Origin: Lentisphaeria bacterium | GTDB lineage: Bacteria; Verrucomicrobiota; Lentisphaeria; Victivallales; UBA1829 | Assembly: GCA_017541665.1 (NCBI GenBank) | Contig: JAFXYP010000073.1 | Span: 1-64,000 of the forward strand | DNA: 64,000 bases | Direction: 5' to 3' | Shown: positions 31,864 to 41,179 of the stretch, piece after piece | Layout of the letters: every line of letters begins with the position of its first letter | Numbering within the stretch: position 1 is the first letter of the stretch | Program-made: the position numbers and the translations under genes | Notes under the pieces: model-generated | Database searches by the model: none | What the model was told of the DNA's origin: nothing | The model's input: the letters and a program-made list of their open reading frames with translations, nothing else

Positions 31864-34058
31864 GGAACGTGTCCATGATTGCATACGAACCGCCGGAGCG
31901 CCGTCCGCTCGGGCTGGTGACGCGGTGCCTGCTGATCCTGCCGCCGGCGTTCCTGCTTTCCCTGAAGTACGACCTGCCGCACATCCTGATCCTGACGGCC
32001 CTGATGGTCGTCTTCCCGTTGTTCCAGGAGCGCAGTTTCCGCCTGCGGGACCGTCCGGTGATCTACTCCCTGCTGGCGGTCGGGATCCTGGCCGTCATGC
32101 CCGGCCTGTTCGTGAAGATCCCGGACGAGCGCCTGACCTTTTCCGACTTCCTGATGCGGTCGCACCTGTTCCTGCCATTCCTGCTGTATGCGGCGGCGGT
32201 TTCCTGCTGGTTCATGCGGACGAGGGAGATTTCCTCCCTGTGCCTGCTGGTCGTCCTGCTGTCGTGCCTGGCATGCGGCGACGTCTACAATACCTCCAAG
32301 CTGGTGAACGTCTCCTTTGCCGGGACCACGCCGCTCCTGCGGCATTACCGGCAGACCTACCTGGTCTGCACCGTCATGCAGTGCATCGGGACCCTGCTGC
32401 TCCTGACCTCCGACGTCCGGTACGATTCGAAGGCCAGGATACACTCCATGGGCGTCGTCCGTGCGGCGGCGGTATTCCTGCTGGTCCCGGCATTCTGGTG
32501 CGCGCTGCATTTCTTCCTCTCCCAGGAGGAACGGTTCCGCGAATGGCGGTCGCATCTTCAACAGTCCTTTCAGGCGTCTCAGATGGAACGCGGCAACGTC
32601 TTTCCCGAAGAGACGGTGATCCGCATACCGCAGTTCGACGCGGACACGCCGGTCCGGATGGTCATGCAGGCGATCGCGCCGTCCGCGCCGGGGTATTTGC
32701 GCGGCAATGTCTACAGCAGGTTCAGCGGCGCATACGGCGGGACCTGGCGGACGGGCGACGATACCCCCGTTGACGTCGTGGAGATCACGCGCGAGGAGGA
32801 CCGCAACCTGGCGGTGCTGACGTTCCTGCTTCAGGATTCCGGGACCGACGACACCGAAAAGATGGAATTCCGGTTCGCGTCCGGCTTCCGCAATGCCGTG
32901 ACGCCGCTTCCCGCGAACGCGACCTCGGTTATGCTCGACGCGAAATCCGCCGCCATTACGCGCGACGGCGGCCTGATCGCCGAAAACTGGATCCCCTCGA
33001 CTGGCGTCATCATGACGTTCCACGAGCCGGACCCCGCCGCCGCATATCAGGAACCGGTTGCGGATGAGATGGCGCCGGAGAAAGGCGTGCGGGACGAGTA
33101 TCTGCAGATTCCGCCTATGCTGGCCGACCAGCTCGCCGTCCTCACGGAGGAGATCTTCGGCGGCGCGGACCCTGCGGCCCTGCCTCCTCGGGCCAGGATC
33201 GATGCCGTGGTGCAGTTCTTTTCCGACCGCTTCACGTACACCCTGCAGGGGGACGACTATGTTCCGGGGCGGCGGGAATACTACAGCCCGCTGATGCGGT
33301 TCCTGTTTCACCGCAGGACCGGGCACTGCGAGCTCTTCGCGACCTCGGCGGCCCTGCTCCTGCGCCTGTACGGCGTCCCGTCCCGCTATGTCTCGGGCAT
33401 CGTCTGCGCCCGGTACAATCCGGCGGGCTACTACTACGCGACGAACTTCGACCTGCACGCATGGGCGGAGGCCTGGCTCGACGACGAACAGAGATGGACG
33501 CTCGTTGAGGCGACTCCGCCCGGATCGGAGATCGAGGCGCTCCTGACTGTGGAGGATTCCTGGTGGCGCGACGCGCACGACTTCATCGCGTTCCGGTTCG
33601 ACAACATCGTCTACTGGTTCCGGCGCGGGTATCTGGCGCAATCGGTCATCCAGGTGTGGGATGCGCTGTACAGCTGGACTGTCTTCCAGATCCGGAACCA
33701 TCCCGTCCGTTTCTTTTTTGAGATCATCATCCCCGTGCTGCTCGCGGCCGCGGCCGCGGTGTATGTTCGGAACAGACGCCGCAAACGCTACGCGCTGACG
33801 CGGCAGCTCCAGCGTCTCGCCCGCATGATGCGTTCGCTGCAGATGGACGTCTGGCGGAGGACGGCCATCCAGCGGGAGTCCTGGCAGACGTACGGCGCCT
33901 GGGCGAGAGAGTTCGATGACCCTGCGCTGAGCGAATGCGTCGCGCTCTACGAACGGATCCGTTATGCCGGGCGGGCGCCTCTTCCCGGGGAGATCGAAGC
34001 CTTCGAGCAAGCCGTCCGCATGGTCAGGCGCCATCCGCCCCGCCGGAAAAACGGCTGA
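31860..34058 (+). CDS. Membrane-bound transglutaminase-like protein (TgpA/DUF3488 type)
   Basis: 732 residues. About five to six membrane segments in residues 20-225, a periplasmic domain, then one more membrane segment near 625-645 (FEIIIPVLLAAAAAVYV) before a cytoplasmic tail. The transglutaminase core carries its Cys in RTGHCELFATSAALLLR (about 489), the His in NFDLHAWAEAWLDD (about 532), and the usual GVPSRYVSGIV. Start taken at ATG 31860 because of the 4-nt ATGA overlap with DUF58. A peptide cross-linking or protease role at the cell surface is known for relatives; the substrate here is unknown. Confidence 0.9.
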   Translation: MRNVSMIAYEPPERRPLGLVTRCLLILPPAFLLSLKYDLPHILILTALMVVFPLFQERSFRLRDRPVIYSLLAVGILAVMPGLFVKIPDERLTFSDFLMRSHLFLPFLLYAAAVSCWFMRTREISSLCLLVVLLSCLACGDVYNTSKLVNVSFAGTTPLLRHYRQTYLVCTVMQCIGTLLLLTSDVRYDSKARIHSMGVVRAAAVFLLVPAFWCALHFFLSQEERFREWRSHLQQSFQASQMERGNVFPEETVIRIPQFDADTPVRMVMQAIAPSAPGYLRGNVYSRFSGAYGGTWRTGDDTPVDVVEITREEDRNLAVLTFLLQDSGTDDTEKMEFRFASGFRNAVTPLPANATSVMLDAKSAAITRDGGLIAENWIPSTGVIMTFHEPDPAAAYQEPVADEMAPEKGVRDEYLQIPPMLADQLAVLTEEIFGGADPAALPPRARIDAVVQFFSDRFTYTLQGDDYVPGRREYYSPLMRFLFHRRTGHCELFATSAALLLRLYGVPSRYVSGIVCARYNPAGYYYATNFDLHAWAEAWLDDEQRWTLVEATPPGSEIEALLTVEDSWWRDAHDFIAFRFDNIVYWFRRGYLAQSVIQVWDALYSWTVFQIRNHPVRFFFEIIIPVLLAAAAAVYVRNRRRKRYALTRQLQRLARMMRSLQMDVWRRTAIQRESWQTYGAWAREFDDPALSECVALYERIRYAGRAPLPGEIEAFEQAVRMVRRHPPRRKNG

Positions 34059-34152
34059 GCCCCCCGAATCCCCCCGACTTCCCGGAAGATCTCGTCTGCC
34101 TGGTCCCGGCACGTGACGCGAGGGAGTGCATGCTCTCCTCATATCAAGCATG

Positions 34153-34184
34153 AAAAAGGGACATCCGGATGAACCGGATGTCCC
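34153..34184 (-). terminator. Rho-independent terminator after the parvulin lipoprotein gene
   Basis: An 11-bp perfect stem (GGGACATCCGG at 34158-34168 with CCGGATGTCCC at 34174-34184), a 5-nt loop, and on the minus strand five T residues (34157-34153). It follows the gene that ends at 34215. On the plus strand no T-run follows, so the action is on the minus strand. Confidence 0.88.
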
Positions 34185-34214
34185 GAAGGCCGCTTTGCTG
34201 CGTCCGGACTGGGG

Positions 34215-35378
34215 TTATTCCGCGGCCGGAGCTTTTTTCGCGGGGGCGAAATCGTTGATCTTCACATTTTTCGCGATTTCGTCGTCGAGCACCTTGTTGA
34301 GTTCGTTCTGCGCCTTTTCCGCCGCGAGGTATTCGGTGATGTTGTCTTTGATCTTTTCGAGAGGGGTGACCTCTTCCGGGATCTTTTCGAGCAGCTTGAT
34401 GATGTGGTAGCCGTAGGCAGTCTTGACGGGCTTCGTGATCTGGCCGGGCTTTTCGATGGAGAATGCGGCGTCGACGAAATCCTTGATCATGGCTCCGCTG
34501 CCGTCGAGCCTCATGCCGGTCCTGTCGAACGCGGGGAGTTTGCCTTCGTCGGCTTTGCCGGAGGGGCAGTCGCTCTTTTCCTGGGCGAGCTTGCCGAACT
34601 GGGAAGGATCCTTGAGGAGCTCTTCGTAGATGGCGTCGATCTCGGCCTTGGCGTCGGCGTCATCCTCATCATTGTCGGACTGGATGAGAATGTGCGCGAC
34701 GGAGATGCCTTCGGGTGTCGTGAGCTCGGCGATGTGGTCCTCGTATTCCTTCTTGACGTCGGCGTCGGAGACTTCCTTCTTCGCCTTGTCAAGGAACGTG
34801 GTGTGGATGTACTTGCGGAGGGCGGCGGCCTCCTGGACCTCGACGTTCTGCGCGAACTGCTTCATATCGTCCTCAAGCGAGAGGCCTTGTTCCTTCAGGT
34901 CCGCCTCGAACTCTTCCTGCACCTCCTTCGGGAGCCCTTCGAATTCTTCCTTCATCTCATTGATGACGAATTCGGGGGAAGGCTTGAAGCCGGCTTTTTC
35001 GGCAAGCCTGAACACGACCCTGTGCTTGACCGTCCTTTCGATGTGGGTGTTCATTTCCTGGCGGAGCCTTTCCTCGCCGATTCTCTTGTAGATCTCGAGC
35101 GGGATTCCCTGGGAAACCAGCTCATCGGTGATCTCTTTTCTGGCGATGGGTTCGCCGTAGACCGTGGCGACGGGGTCGGGGAGGAATGCGAGGACTTCGA
35201 GGACTTCCGCCTCGGAGGCGGGCTTCATTTCCAGATCCTGCATCTCCATGCCTTGTGCATCGACCTGTTCGTCGGCATCGTCGGTCTTCTTGTCGCCGCA
35301 GGCGCTGAGTGCGGCGGCCGCGATGCACGCCGCGAAGCAGACCGCAATGGTCTTGCCGGTGAATTTCATGATGTTCAT
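34215..35378 (-). CDS. SurA/PrsA-type parvulin peptidyl-prolyl isomerase lipoprotein
   Basis: 387 residues from ATG 35378 (AGGAG site). Lipoprotein signal FAACIAAAALSACGDK. Residues about 55-215 form a SurA-N-like helical chaperone domain (HRVVFRLAEKAGFKPSPEF, QEAAALRKYIHTTFL), and residues about 220-350 a parvulin domain beginning SVAHILIQSDND and ending AYGYHIIKLLEKIPEE. Parvulin-specific QFGKLAQEKSDCPSG is present. It folds exported proteins in the periplasm. The neighbouring thioredoxin-fusion gene has a related helical domain without the parvulin part. Confidence 0.9.
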   Translation of the reverse strand: MNIMKFTGKTIAVCFAACIAAAALSACGDKKTDDADEQVDAQGMEMQDLEMKPASEAEVLEVLAFLPDPVATVYGEPIARKEITDELVSQGIPLEIYKRIGEERLRQEMNTHIERTVKHRVVFRLAEKAGFKPSPEFVINEMKEEFEGLPKEVQEEFEADLKEQGLSLEDDMKQFAQNVEVQEAAALRKYIHTTFLDKAKKEVSDADVKKEYEDHIAELTTPEGISVAHILIQSDNDEDDADAKAEIDAIYEELLKDPSQFGKLAQEKSDCPSGKADEGKLPAFDRTGMRLDGSGAMIKDFVDAAFSIEKPGQITKPVKTAYGYHIIKLLEKIPEEVTPLEKIKDNITEYLAAEKAQNELNKVLDDEIAKNVKINDFAPAKKAPAAE

Positions 35379-35499
35379 GTTCACTCCTGTTGCTGAGTTA
35401 TTGTTTGTTATTGTATGATCGTCTGATATGCCGGGGTTCTGCTGCCGGAGGCCGGCGGACGGGGCGTCCGCAGGTCCCTTTTGCAAAAACGGTTATATA

Positions 35500-35527
35500 C
35501 CATTAGCACCGATTCCCGCGTTTTCAA
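35500..35527 (-). promoter_or_regulatory. Candidate promoter of the parvulin gene
   Basis: On the minus strand, TTGAAA (35527-35522), 16 nt, TAATGG (35505-35500) preceded by TGC. The -10 hexamer is weak. Confidence 0.4.
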
Positions 35528-35597
35528 ACCGGAAACGGGACTTTTTTCGGGAAAGTTTCGGTTCCGGCAGGATTTGCGGGGCGTCGGATGCGGCGGA

Positions 35598-37169
35598 TCA
35601 GTTTTCCGGTTTCCAGTATTTGACGGTCTTGCGGATCGTCTCGATCTCCTTGTCGAGTTCCCTTGCCTTGGCGGGGGCCTTCGCCTTCACGAGCGTGTCC
35701 AGGACTTTCGCCCGCTCGGCCTCGTATTCGCCGGGGAACTGCGTGCGGTTGGCTTCGTAGTGGTCCTTCAGCGCTTCCTCGTCGATGTCCTTCTTTGCGG
35801 CCTTCTCCGCATAGTCGTTGATGAAAAGCTTGATCGCGGCAGATTCCTGATGCTCCTTGTCGTCGGCGAGTGAGCCGATAAGTTCGTCGAGGGAGCTTCC
35901 CTGCTGCTTGAGGGCCTCTTCCAGGGCTTCCTTCTGTTCTGCGGGGAATTCGTTGACTTCCGAGGTGATGGCATCCTTCACGAGCTGGGCGGAGGGCTTG
36001 AACCCGGCATCTATGGCCATGTCAAGCATGATGGCTTCATCGAGCTTCTGCTGGATGATGATGCCGATGGTTTCCGGCGTGATATCGTCGCAGTCACTGA
36101 GGCTGATCCCGAGGGGCAGGACTTCGTCCGCGATTTCCTGGATAACCGATTCGCGGGTCAGCTTCAGATCCTTGTACTCCAAGAGCGTGTCGGGCAGGTA
36201 GGCGAATTTCTCCTGAAGCTCGTCCATGGTGACGGGCTTTCCCTTGCCGTCGAGGATGTCCTGGATCTTGTCGATGTATTGCCTGGAGTAGCCGGAGATG
36301 GTGCCGAGCCTGGTCTCGCCGTCGGAGGCCAGCACGACCGTGCAGGGGTAGCCGTCGGCCTTGAACTTCTCGGCGAGTTCGGCGTTCTGCTTCTTGAGCG
36401 CGTCGGACTGCGGGATATTGTTCGGGAAGTCGAGTTCGAGCAGGACGAGCTTCTTTGAGAAATCCCTGAACTCGTCCTTGTCGAGCACGTCCTCGTGGAG
36501 GCGCATGCACCAAATGCACCAGTCGGAACCGGTGAAGAACATCAAAATGGGCTTGTTTTCCGCGGCTGCCTGTTTCTTCGCCGCCTCGAAATCGGTCAGC
36601 CACGCGAGTCCTTCGCCTGCTTCTCCGGCTTCTTTATCTGCGGCATCTTCCCCCGATTTTTTTTTCGCGTCGACCGTGCTTTTCTTCACCGTCTTCTTCA
36701 GCTTCTTGACCAGTTCCTTGTCGTAGCCGACCGTTCGGTCCAGCTCCTTTTCGCCGTCCGGCGCGACCAGGACCATGGTCGGATAACCATCGATCTTGAA
36801 CTTCTTGTTGAGCTCGTCGTTCTGTTTCTTCAGCGCATCGGACTGCTCCTTCGTGCGCGGGAAGTCGAGCTCGAGCAGGACCAGGCCGTCCTTGGCAAGC
36901 TCCTGGAATTCGTCTTTGTCGAGCACGTCCTCATGGAGTTTCTTGCACCAGCCGCACCAGTCGGAGCCGGTGAAGAACATCAAAATGGGCTTGTTTTCCT
37001 TGGCGGCCTGTTTCTTCGCCGCCTCGAGGTCGGTCAGCCAGACGACTTCCGATTTCTTCGCGGCTTCCTTCGCCTCCTTGGCGGGTTTCGTATCGGCGGC
37101 GTTCAGCGCCGCCCCGGCGCAAAGCGAACCGCAGATCGCGGCCGCGAGGATCAGTTCAAAATGCTTCAT
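35598..37169 (-). CDS. Exported protein: two thioredoxin domains fused to a SurA-N-like chaperone domain
   Basis: 523 residues. Signal peptide MKHFELILAAAICGSLCAGA. Domain 1 (about 45-165) is thioredoxin-like with FFTGSDWCGWCKKLHEDVL (active site CGWC, about 68-71), domain 2 (about 190-300) a close internal repeat with CIWC (about 216-219). After residue 310 comes a helical region with AIDAGFKPSAQLVKDAITSE and QESAAIKLFINDYAEKAAKK, parallel to AEKAGFKPSPEF and QEAAALRKYIHTTFLDKAKK of the adjacent parvulin lipoprotein, but the protein stops where parvulin would begin. A combined disulfide/chaperone factor for exported proteins is an inference. Confidence 0.82.
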   Translation of the reverse strand: MKHFELILAAAICGSLCAGAALNAADTKPAKEAKEAAKKSEVVWLTDLEAAKKQAAKENKPILMFFTGSDWCGWCKKLHEDVLDKDEFQELAKDGLVLLELDFPRTKEQSDALKKQNDELNKKFKIDGYPTMVLVAPDGEKELDRTVGYDKELVKKLKKTVKKSTVDAKKKSGEDAADKEAGEAGEGLAWLTDFEAAKKQAAAENKPILMFFTGSDWCIWCMRLHEDVLDKDEFRDFSKKLVLLELDFPNNIPQSDALKKQNAELAEKFKADGYPCTVVLASDGETRLGTISGYSRQYIDKIQDILDGKGKPVTMDELQEKFAYLPDTLLEYKDLKLTRESVIQEIADEVLPLGISLSDCDDITPETIGIIIQQKLDEAIMLDMAIDAGFKPSAQLVKDAITSEVNEFPAEQKEALEEALKQQGSSLDELIGSLADDKEHQESAAIKLFINDYAEKAAKKDIDEEALKDHYEANRTQFPGEYEAERAKVLDTLVKAKAPAKARELDKEIETIRKTVKYWKPEN

Positions 37170-37226
37170 GTATCAGGACCTCCGAAAACGGGTTGGCTGG
37201 TTTTTATGAAAAAAACATAACTTAAT

Positions 37227-37255
37227 ATTATAGCATTAGACAAGGAAAAATGCAA
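37227..37255 (-). promoter_or_regulatory. Promoter of the thioredoxin-fusion gene
   Basis: On the minus strand, TTGCAT (37255-37250), 17 nt, perfect TATAAT (37232-37227), preceded by TGC. 58 nt before the ATG. Confidence 0.82.
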
Positions 37256-37350
37256 ATCTGTTCCATCTCTTCCGCGTGAAAAAACGCCTTTTTGCCGTGC
37301 CGTATTTCCTGGCAATCAGAAGAATTTGCGATAAAAAGACCTCGGAATTC

Positions 37351-37379
37351 TTGCAAACGCGCGGTTCGTGCGGTATAGT
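37351..37379 (+). promoter_or_regulatory. Promoter of the GH127 gene
   Basis: TTGCAA (37351-37356), 17 nt, TATAGT (37374-37379). 81 nt before the ATG; no operator is obvious in the leader. Confidence 0.7.
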
Positions 37380-37460
37380 ATCGCATGATCGTCACACTGC
37401 AGAACCCCCGGGCGCGCGCTTCCCCTGTGCGCCCGCTCCATAAGAACATGAGGATGCCGC

Positions 37461-39980
37461 ATGAAACTATCGAGCTTTGTCCTGTCCGCCGCGACGCTGT
37501 GCTGCGCCGGGATCGTCTGTGAGGCCGCGGAAATAGCGCGCACTGCGTTCCCGTATCCGGATCCGGGAACGGACCCGTTCTACATGGATTCGGGGAAGGA
37601 GGTCGCGTGCGTCCCCGCCGGATATGTGAAGCTCACGGGCGGCCCGCTCGCCGAACGCCAGAAGATCAACAATCACTACATCGCGTACACGATCAAGCCC
37701 GACCGCCTGCTGGAACCGTTCCGCATCCAGGCGGGCCTGCCGAAGAAGGCCGACCGCTACGACGGCTGGGAGGACGGCGAGCTCTCCGGGCACGCCATGG
37801 GGCATTACCTTTCCGCGCTGGCGTACGTGTACGAGCTCACGCAGGACCCGCAGGCGCTGAAGCAGATCGAATACGTCGTGGACGAGATCACGAAGATGCA
37901 GGAGGCGGACCCGGACGGCTACGCGTTCCCCGTCCCGAAAACGACGTTCACACAGCTCCGCGAGAACAAAGTCGATGCGCAGCCGTTCAAGCTGAACGGC
38001 ATCTGGTCGCCGTTTTATTCGCTGCATAAGCTCATGGCGGGACTCCGCGACGTCTGCCTCTCGGACGCGGTGCGGAAAGCCGATTATCAGGTGTACCGGA
38101 AGGCGCGCGCGGCGTACATCAAGTTCGGCGACTTCGTGGTCTCCGTGGTCTCCGGCCTCACGCCGGAAAACAACCAGAAAATGCTCTCCTGCGAGTTCGG
38201 CGGCATGGATGAAGTGCTGGCCGATCTCACGACCATCGCGAACAGCACGAAGTACCTCGATTGCGCGCAGAAGCATTTCTACCACGAGGCACTGATGGAT
38301 CCGCTCAGCCGCAAGCAGGACATCCTGACCGGACGCCACGGCAACACCATGATCCCGGAAATGACCGGCATGGGCCGCATCTACGAGCTCACCGGAAAGA
38401 AGAAGTACCGGGACATCGCCGAGTTCTTCTTCGACCGCGTGGCGAACCATCGCAGCTACGCCACCGGCGGGCACGGCGACGGCGAGTATTTCTTCCCGGT
38501 CGGCGACGACGCGAAGCACCTGTCCGCCCACACGACCGAGTCGTGCAACTGCTACAACATGCTGAAGCTCGCCCGCCTCGTCTTCGAGTGGGAGCCGAGG
38601 GCCTCCGTCATGGATTTCACCGAGCGCGCCACGCTGAACCATGTGGCGTCCGTGATCCGCACCGACCGCGAGGGCGCGTACTGCTACTTCCAGCCGCTCG
38701 CGTCCGTCGCCGTGAAGAACTTCTCCACAAGCGAACACGTCTGGACCTGCTGCGTCGGCACCGGCATGGAGAATCCCGGCCGCTATGGCGAGCTGATGGT
38801 CGCCGGGAAACGGGGCGAGCTGTATCTGAACCAGTTCTGGGACGCGGACGTCATGCTCAGCGGTGTGCAATGGCTGACTCTGGTCGGGAGCTATCCTCCG
38901 CCGGAGGGCCTCTATTACAAAATCGACACGACGCCCCGGAAATACCTTTCGATCTCCGGCGGATTCCCATACGCAAAGGACGTGACGGTGAAGGTTTTCC
39001 ACCGCGACGGCATCGACCATGATTTTGCGCTGAAGATCCGCAAGCCGTACTGGAGCAAGGAGATGACGCTGAAGGTGAACGGCGAGCCCGTTTCCGCCGA
39101 AGCGGGCAAGGACGGCTATATCGCGATCAAACGCAAGTGGAAGAACGAGGACACCGTGAGCATCGGATTCGATTTCCAGCTGCGCGCCGTGCCCATGACC
39201 GACAAGCCCGACGATCCGGTCTGCCTCATGTACGGTCCCTTCGTGCTCGCTGGCATCGTGCCGCCCGATCCGGCGAATCCAGCCGCGCGCGGCTGGCGCA
39301 CCGACGGCCAGACGTACGAGACGCCGCCCGTGATGGTGGCGGAGAACGTGGAGGACCTGTTGTCGAAGCTCACGCCCGCGGACGGATTCGCCCGCTTCAA
39401 AAGCAACGGTTTAATCTATCCGAAGGACCTGGAGTTCCGTCCGCTCATGGACATCATGGATGAACACTACGCGGTGTATTTCAACCGGTTCGGCAAGGCC
39501 GAATGGGACGCCGAGGGATCCGCGGTCATCAGCCGCGTCCGCCTCGAAATGGGCAACAGCCGCCGCCTCGTCGACGAGATCAGCCCCGGCTACCAACAGT
39601 CCGAGATCGACCACAAGGTCGTGACCGGGAATACGCAGGCGCGTGCCGGCATGGACGGCCGCCGGTTCCGGTTCGCGCCCGCCGGAACCTCGTTCGAATA
39701 TACCGTGTCGAACCTGCCGTCCGGCGAGCCGCTGGAGCTGGCCGTGGAGATGGGCGGACGCAACGCCGCGCTGAAGATCGTCTGCGGCGGACGCGAGATT
39801 TTCTCCGAGAACGTGAACACCGAGCGCGGGCAGAGCGTCGAGAAGACCGTCTCGATCCCCGCCGAATCCATCGCCGCCGACGGCACCGCCAGGCTCGTCT
39901 TTTCCGGCGCGAACGGAAAAGCGTCGCCTCAGCTCACCAAAATCCGTGTGATGCGGAGGACAAGTCCTCCACTGAAATAG
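37461..39980 (+). CDS. GH127-family beta-L-arabinofuranosidase-like glycoside hydrolase (DUF1680)
   Basis: 839 residues, exported (signal MKLSSFVLSAATLCCAGIVC, cleavage near EAAEI). GH127 enzymes hydrolyse beta-L-arabinofuranosides using a zinc-bound cysteine nucleophile. The needed residues are visible: Glu and Cys in TTESCNCYNMLKL (about 358-370) and the Cys pair in WTCCVGTGMENPGRY (about 427). Family blocks GWEDGELSGHAMGHYLSALA and CEFGGMDEVLADL are also clear. The C-terminal 200 residues extend past the catalytic barrel and beta-domain, perhaps a carbohydrate-binding module. It is alone on the strand with its own promoter; no transporter or regulator sits beside it. Confidence 0.9.
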   Translation: MKLSSFVLSAATLCCAGIVCEAAEIARTAFPYPDPGTDPFYMDSGKEVACVPAGYVKLTGGPLAERQKINNHYIAYTIKPDRLLEPFRIQAGLPKKADRYDGWEDGELSGHAMGHYLSALAYVYELTQDPQALKQIEYVVDEITKMQEADPDGYAFPVPKTTFTQLRENKVDAQPFKLNGIWSPFYSLHKLMAGLRDVCLSDAVRKADYQVYRKARAAYIKFGDFVVSVVSGLTPENNQKMLSCEFGGMDEVLADLTTIANSTKYLDCAQKHFYHEALMDPLSRKQDILTGRHGNTMIPEMTGMGRIYELTGKKKYRDIAEFFFDRVANHRSYATGGHGDGEYFFPVGDDAKHLSAHTTESCNCYNMLKLARLVFEWEPRASVMDFTERATLNHVASVIRTDREGAYCYFQPLASVAVKNFSTSEHVWTCCVGTGMENPGRYGELMVAGKRGELYLNQFWDADVMLSGVQWLTLVGSYPPPEGLYYKIDTTPRKYLSISGGFPYAKDVTVKVFHRDGIDHDFALKIRKPYWSKEMTLKVNGEPVSAEAGKDGYIAIKRKWKNEDTVSIGFDFQLRAVPMTDKPDDPVCLMYGPFVLAGIVPPDPANPAARGWRTDGQTYETPPVMVAENVEDLLSKLTPADGFARFKSNGLIYPKDLEFRPLMDIMDEHYAVYFNRFGKAEWDAEGSAVISRVRLEMGNSRRLVDEISPGYQQSEIDHKVVTGNTQARAGMDGRRFRFAPAGTSFEYTVSNLPSGEPLELAVEMGGRNAALKIVCGGREIFSENVNTERGQSVEKTVSIPAESIAADGTARLVFSGANGKASPQLTKIRVMRRTSPPLK

Positions 39981-40070
39981 TGCGCGGCTTCCGCTCGCGC
40001 ACGGATGTCTTGTCTTCCCGTATTGTTCCGGCAACAGGGGGATTTTTGCGCCTTTTTCTAAAAAATAGCT

Positions 40071-40098
40071 TTCATAAATGGAAATGGCATGCTATATT
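40071..40098 (+). promoter_or_regulatory. Candidate promoter of the zinc-ribbon/pyrE/secA unit
   Basis: TTCATA (40071-40076), 16 nt, TATATT (40093-40098), preceded by TGC (extended -10). The AT-rich stretch is conspicuous between GC-rich genes. Confidence 0.55.
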
Positions 40099-40150
40099 AT
40101 AAGTTAAAGTTCTTAACCCCCCCACACGAATCAACCGCAAGGAACCCAAA

Positions 40151-40543
40151 ATGCCGGAAGACAAAACCAATAAGCACGGCCAGGCAAAGGTCGATTTCAT
40201 TTGCGCCGAAGAAGGATGCGACGGCGTCGTCCAGTTCAGCCTCCAGGACTGCGCGGAGAGCAATCTCCAGGTCCTGTGTCCGAAATGCCACAAGCCCTAT
40301 GTGTTCGACCATGAACTCCGCACGAAGTTCGGCAAGCTCCAGAAGCTGATCGAGGTCGTTCGCGAGGCGGAACCCATCCTCGGCGACTGCTGCGTCTCCG
40401 TGAACGTCCCCGGCGGCAGCGTGAAGGTCCCCTACGCCCTGCTGCTCACCCGCCTGAACACCATGCTCACGCTCCACGTGGGCGGCAAGTCCATCGACTT
40501 CCACCTCTGGATCCAGCCGTCCTCGCCCGACACGTTCCGTTAA
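40151..40543 (+). CDS. Small zinc-ribbon protein of unknown function
   Basis: 130 residues, cytoplasmic. Two Cys pairs in the N-terminal half (FICAEEGCDG and VLCPKCHKPY, about 18-50) have the spacing of a treble-clef or zinc ribbon. The C-terminal half is beta-strand-like (VNVPGGSVKVPYALLLTRLN, VGGKSIDFHLWIQ). I do not recognise a family. It is the first gene of a probable unit with pyrE and secA: 22 nt separate it from pyrE. Confidence 0.75.
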   Translation: MPEDKTNKHGQAKVDFICAEEGCDGVVQFSLQDCAESNLQVLCPKCHKPYVFDHELRTKFGKLQKLIEVVREAEPILGDCCVSVNVPGGSVKVPYALLLTRLNTMLTLHVGGKSIDFHLWIQPSSPDTFR

Positions 40544-40564
40544 CCGAAAGGGGATCAATCCATC

Positions 40565-41143
40565 ATGACAGACCAGGAAATCATCGCCGCATTCGAGTCC
40601 GCCGGCGCGCTGCTGACCGGACATTTCCAGCTCCGCAGCAAGAAGCACAGCAACCGTTTTTTCCAGGCCGCGCTCGTCTTCAGGAAGCCGTGGGTCGGGG
40701 AAGAGCTCTGCAAGGAACTCGCCGCCCGCATCAAAGCCGCCGGGATCGACGCCTCCATCGTGATCTCGCCCGCGGTCGGCGGGCTTTTCGTCGGGCAGGA
40801 GATCGCCCGCGCCCTCCATATCGAATCCATTTTCGCCGACAAGGAGAACGACCAGCTCGTTCTGAAGCGCGGCTTCCGCCTCCAGCCCGGGCAGAAAGTC
40901 ATCGTGGCGGAGGATGTCGTGACCGAAGGCGGCCGCGTCCAGCAGACCATCGACCTGGTCCGTTCGCTCGGCGCCGATCCGGTCGCGGTCGCGGTCATCA
41001 CCGACCGCAGCGGCGGCAAGGCCTCGTTCGGCGGCATCCCGTTCTTCAGCCTGCTGAAGCTCTCGCTGCCGACCTACACGGCGGAGGAATGCCCCATGTG
41101 CCGCGCCGGACAGCCCATCGACGTCCCCGGCAGCAAATCCTGA
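40565..41143 (+). CDS. pyrE: Orotate phosphoribosyltransferase
   Basis: Adds ribose 5-phosphate from PRPP to orotate in UMP synthesis. 192 residues. The PRPP-binding motif is VIVAEDVVTEGGRVQQTID (about 113-131), and the N-terminal GHFQLRSKKHSNRFFQAA and the SPAVGGLFVGQEIARAL segment are as in the Thermus/Victivallis-type PyrE subgroup. AAGGGG lies before the ATG. No other pyrimidine gene is in the window. Confidence 0.93.
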   Translation: MTDQEIIAAFESAGALLTGHFQLRSKKHSNRFFQAALVFRKPWVGEELCKELAARIKAAGIDASIVISPAVGGLFVGQEIARALHIESIFADKENDQLVLKRGFRLQPGQKVIVAEDVVTEGGRVQQTIDLVRSLGADPVAVAVITDRSGGKASFGGIPFFSLLKLSLPTYTAEECPMCRAGQPIDVPGSKS

Positions 41144-41179
41144 ATCCGCCCCGGCGGACGAACCACAGAAAGACCCTAC

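Noticed and set aside
31503-34151. An 882-codon open frame on the minus strand
   Set aside because: It is antisense to the DUF58 and transglutaminase genes and shows only biased composition.
37170-37460. Possible small gene between the thioredoxin-fusion and GH127 genes
   Set aside because: The short frames there overlap two good divergent promoters and have no ribosome site; the stretch is regulatory.
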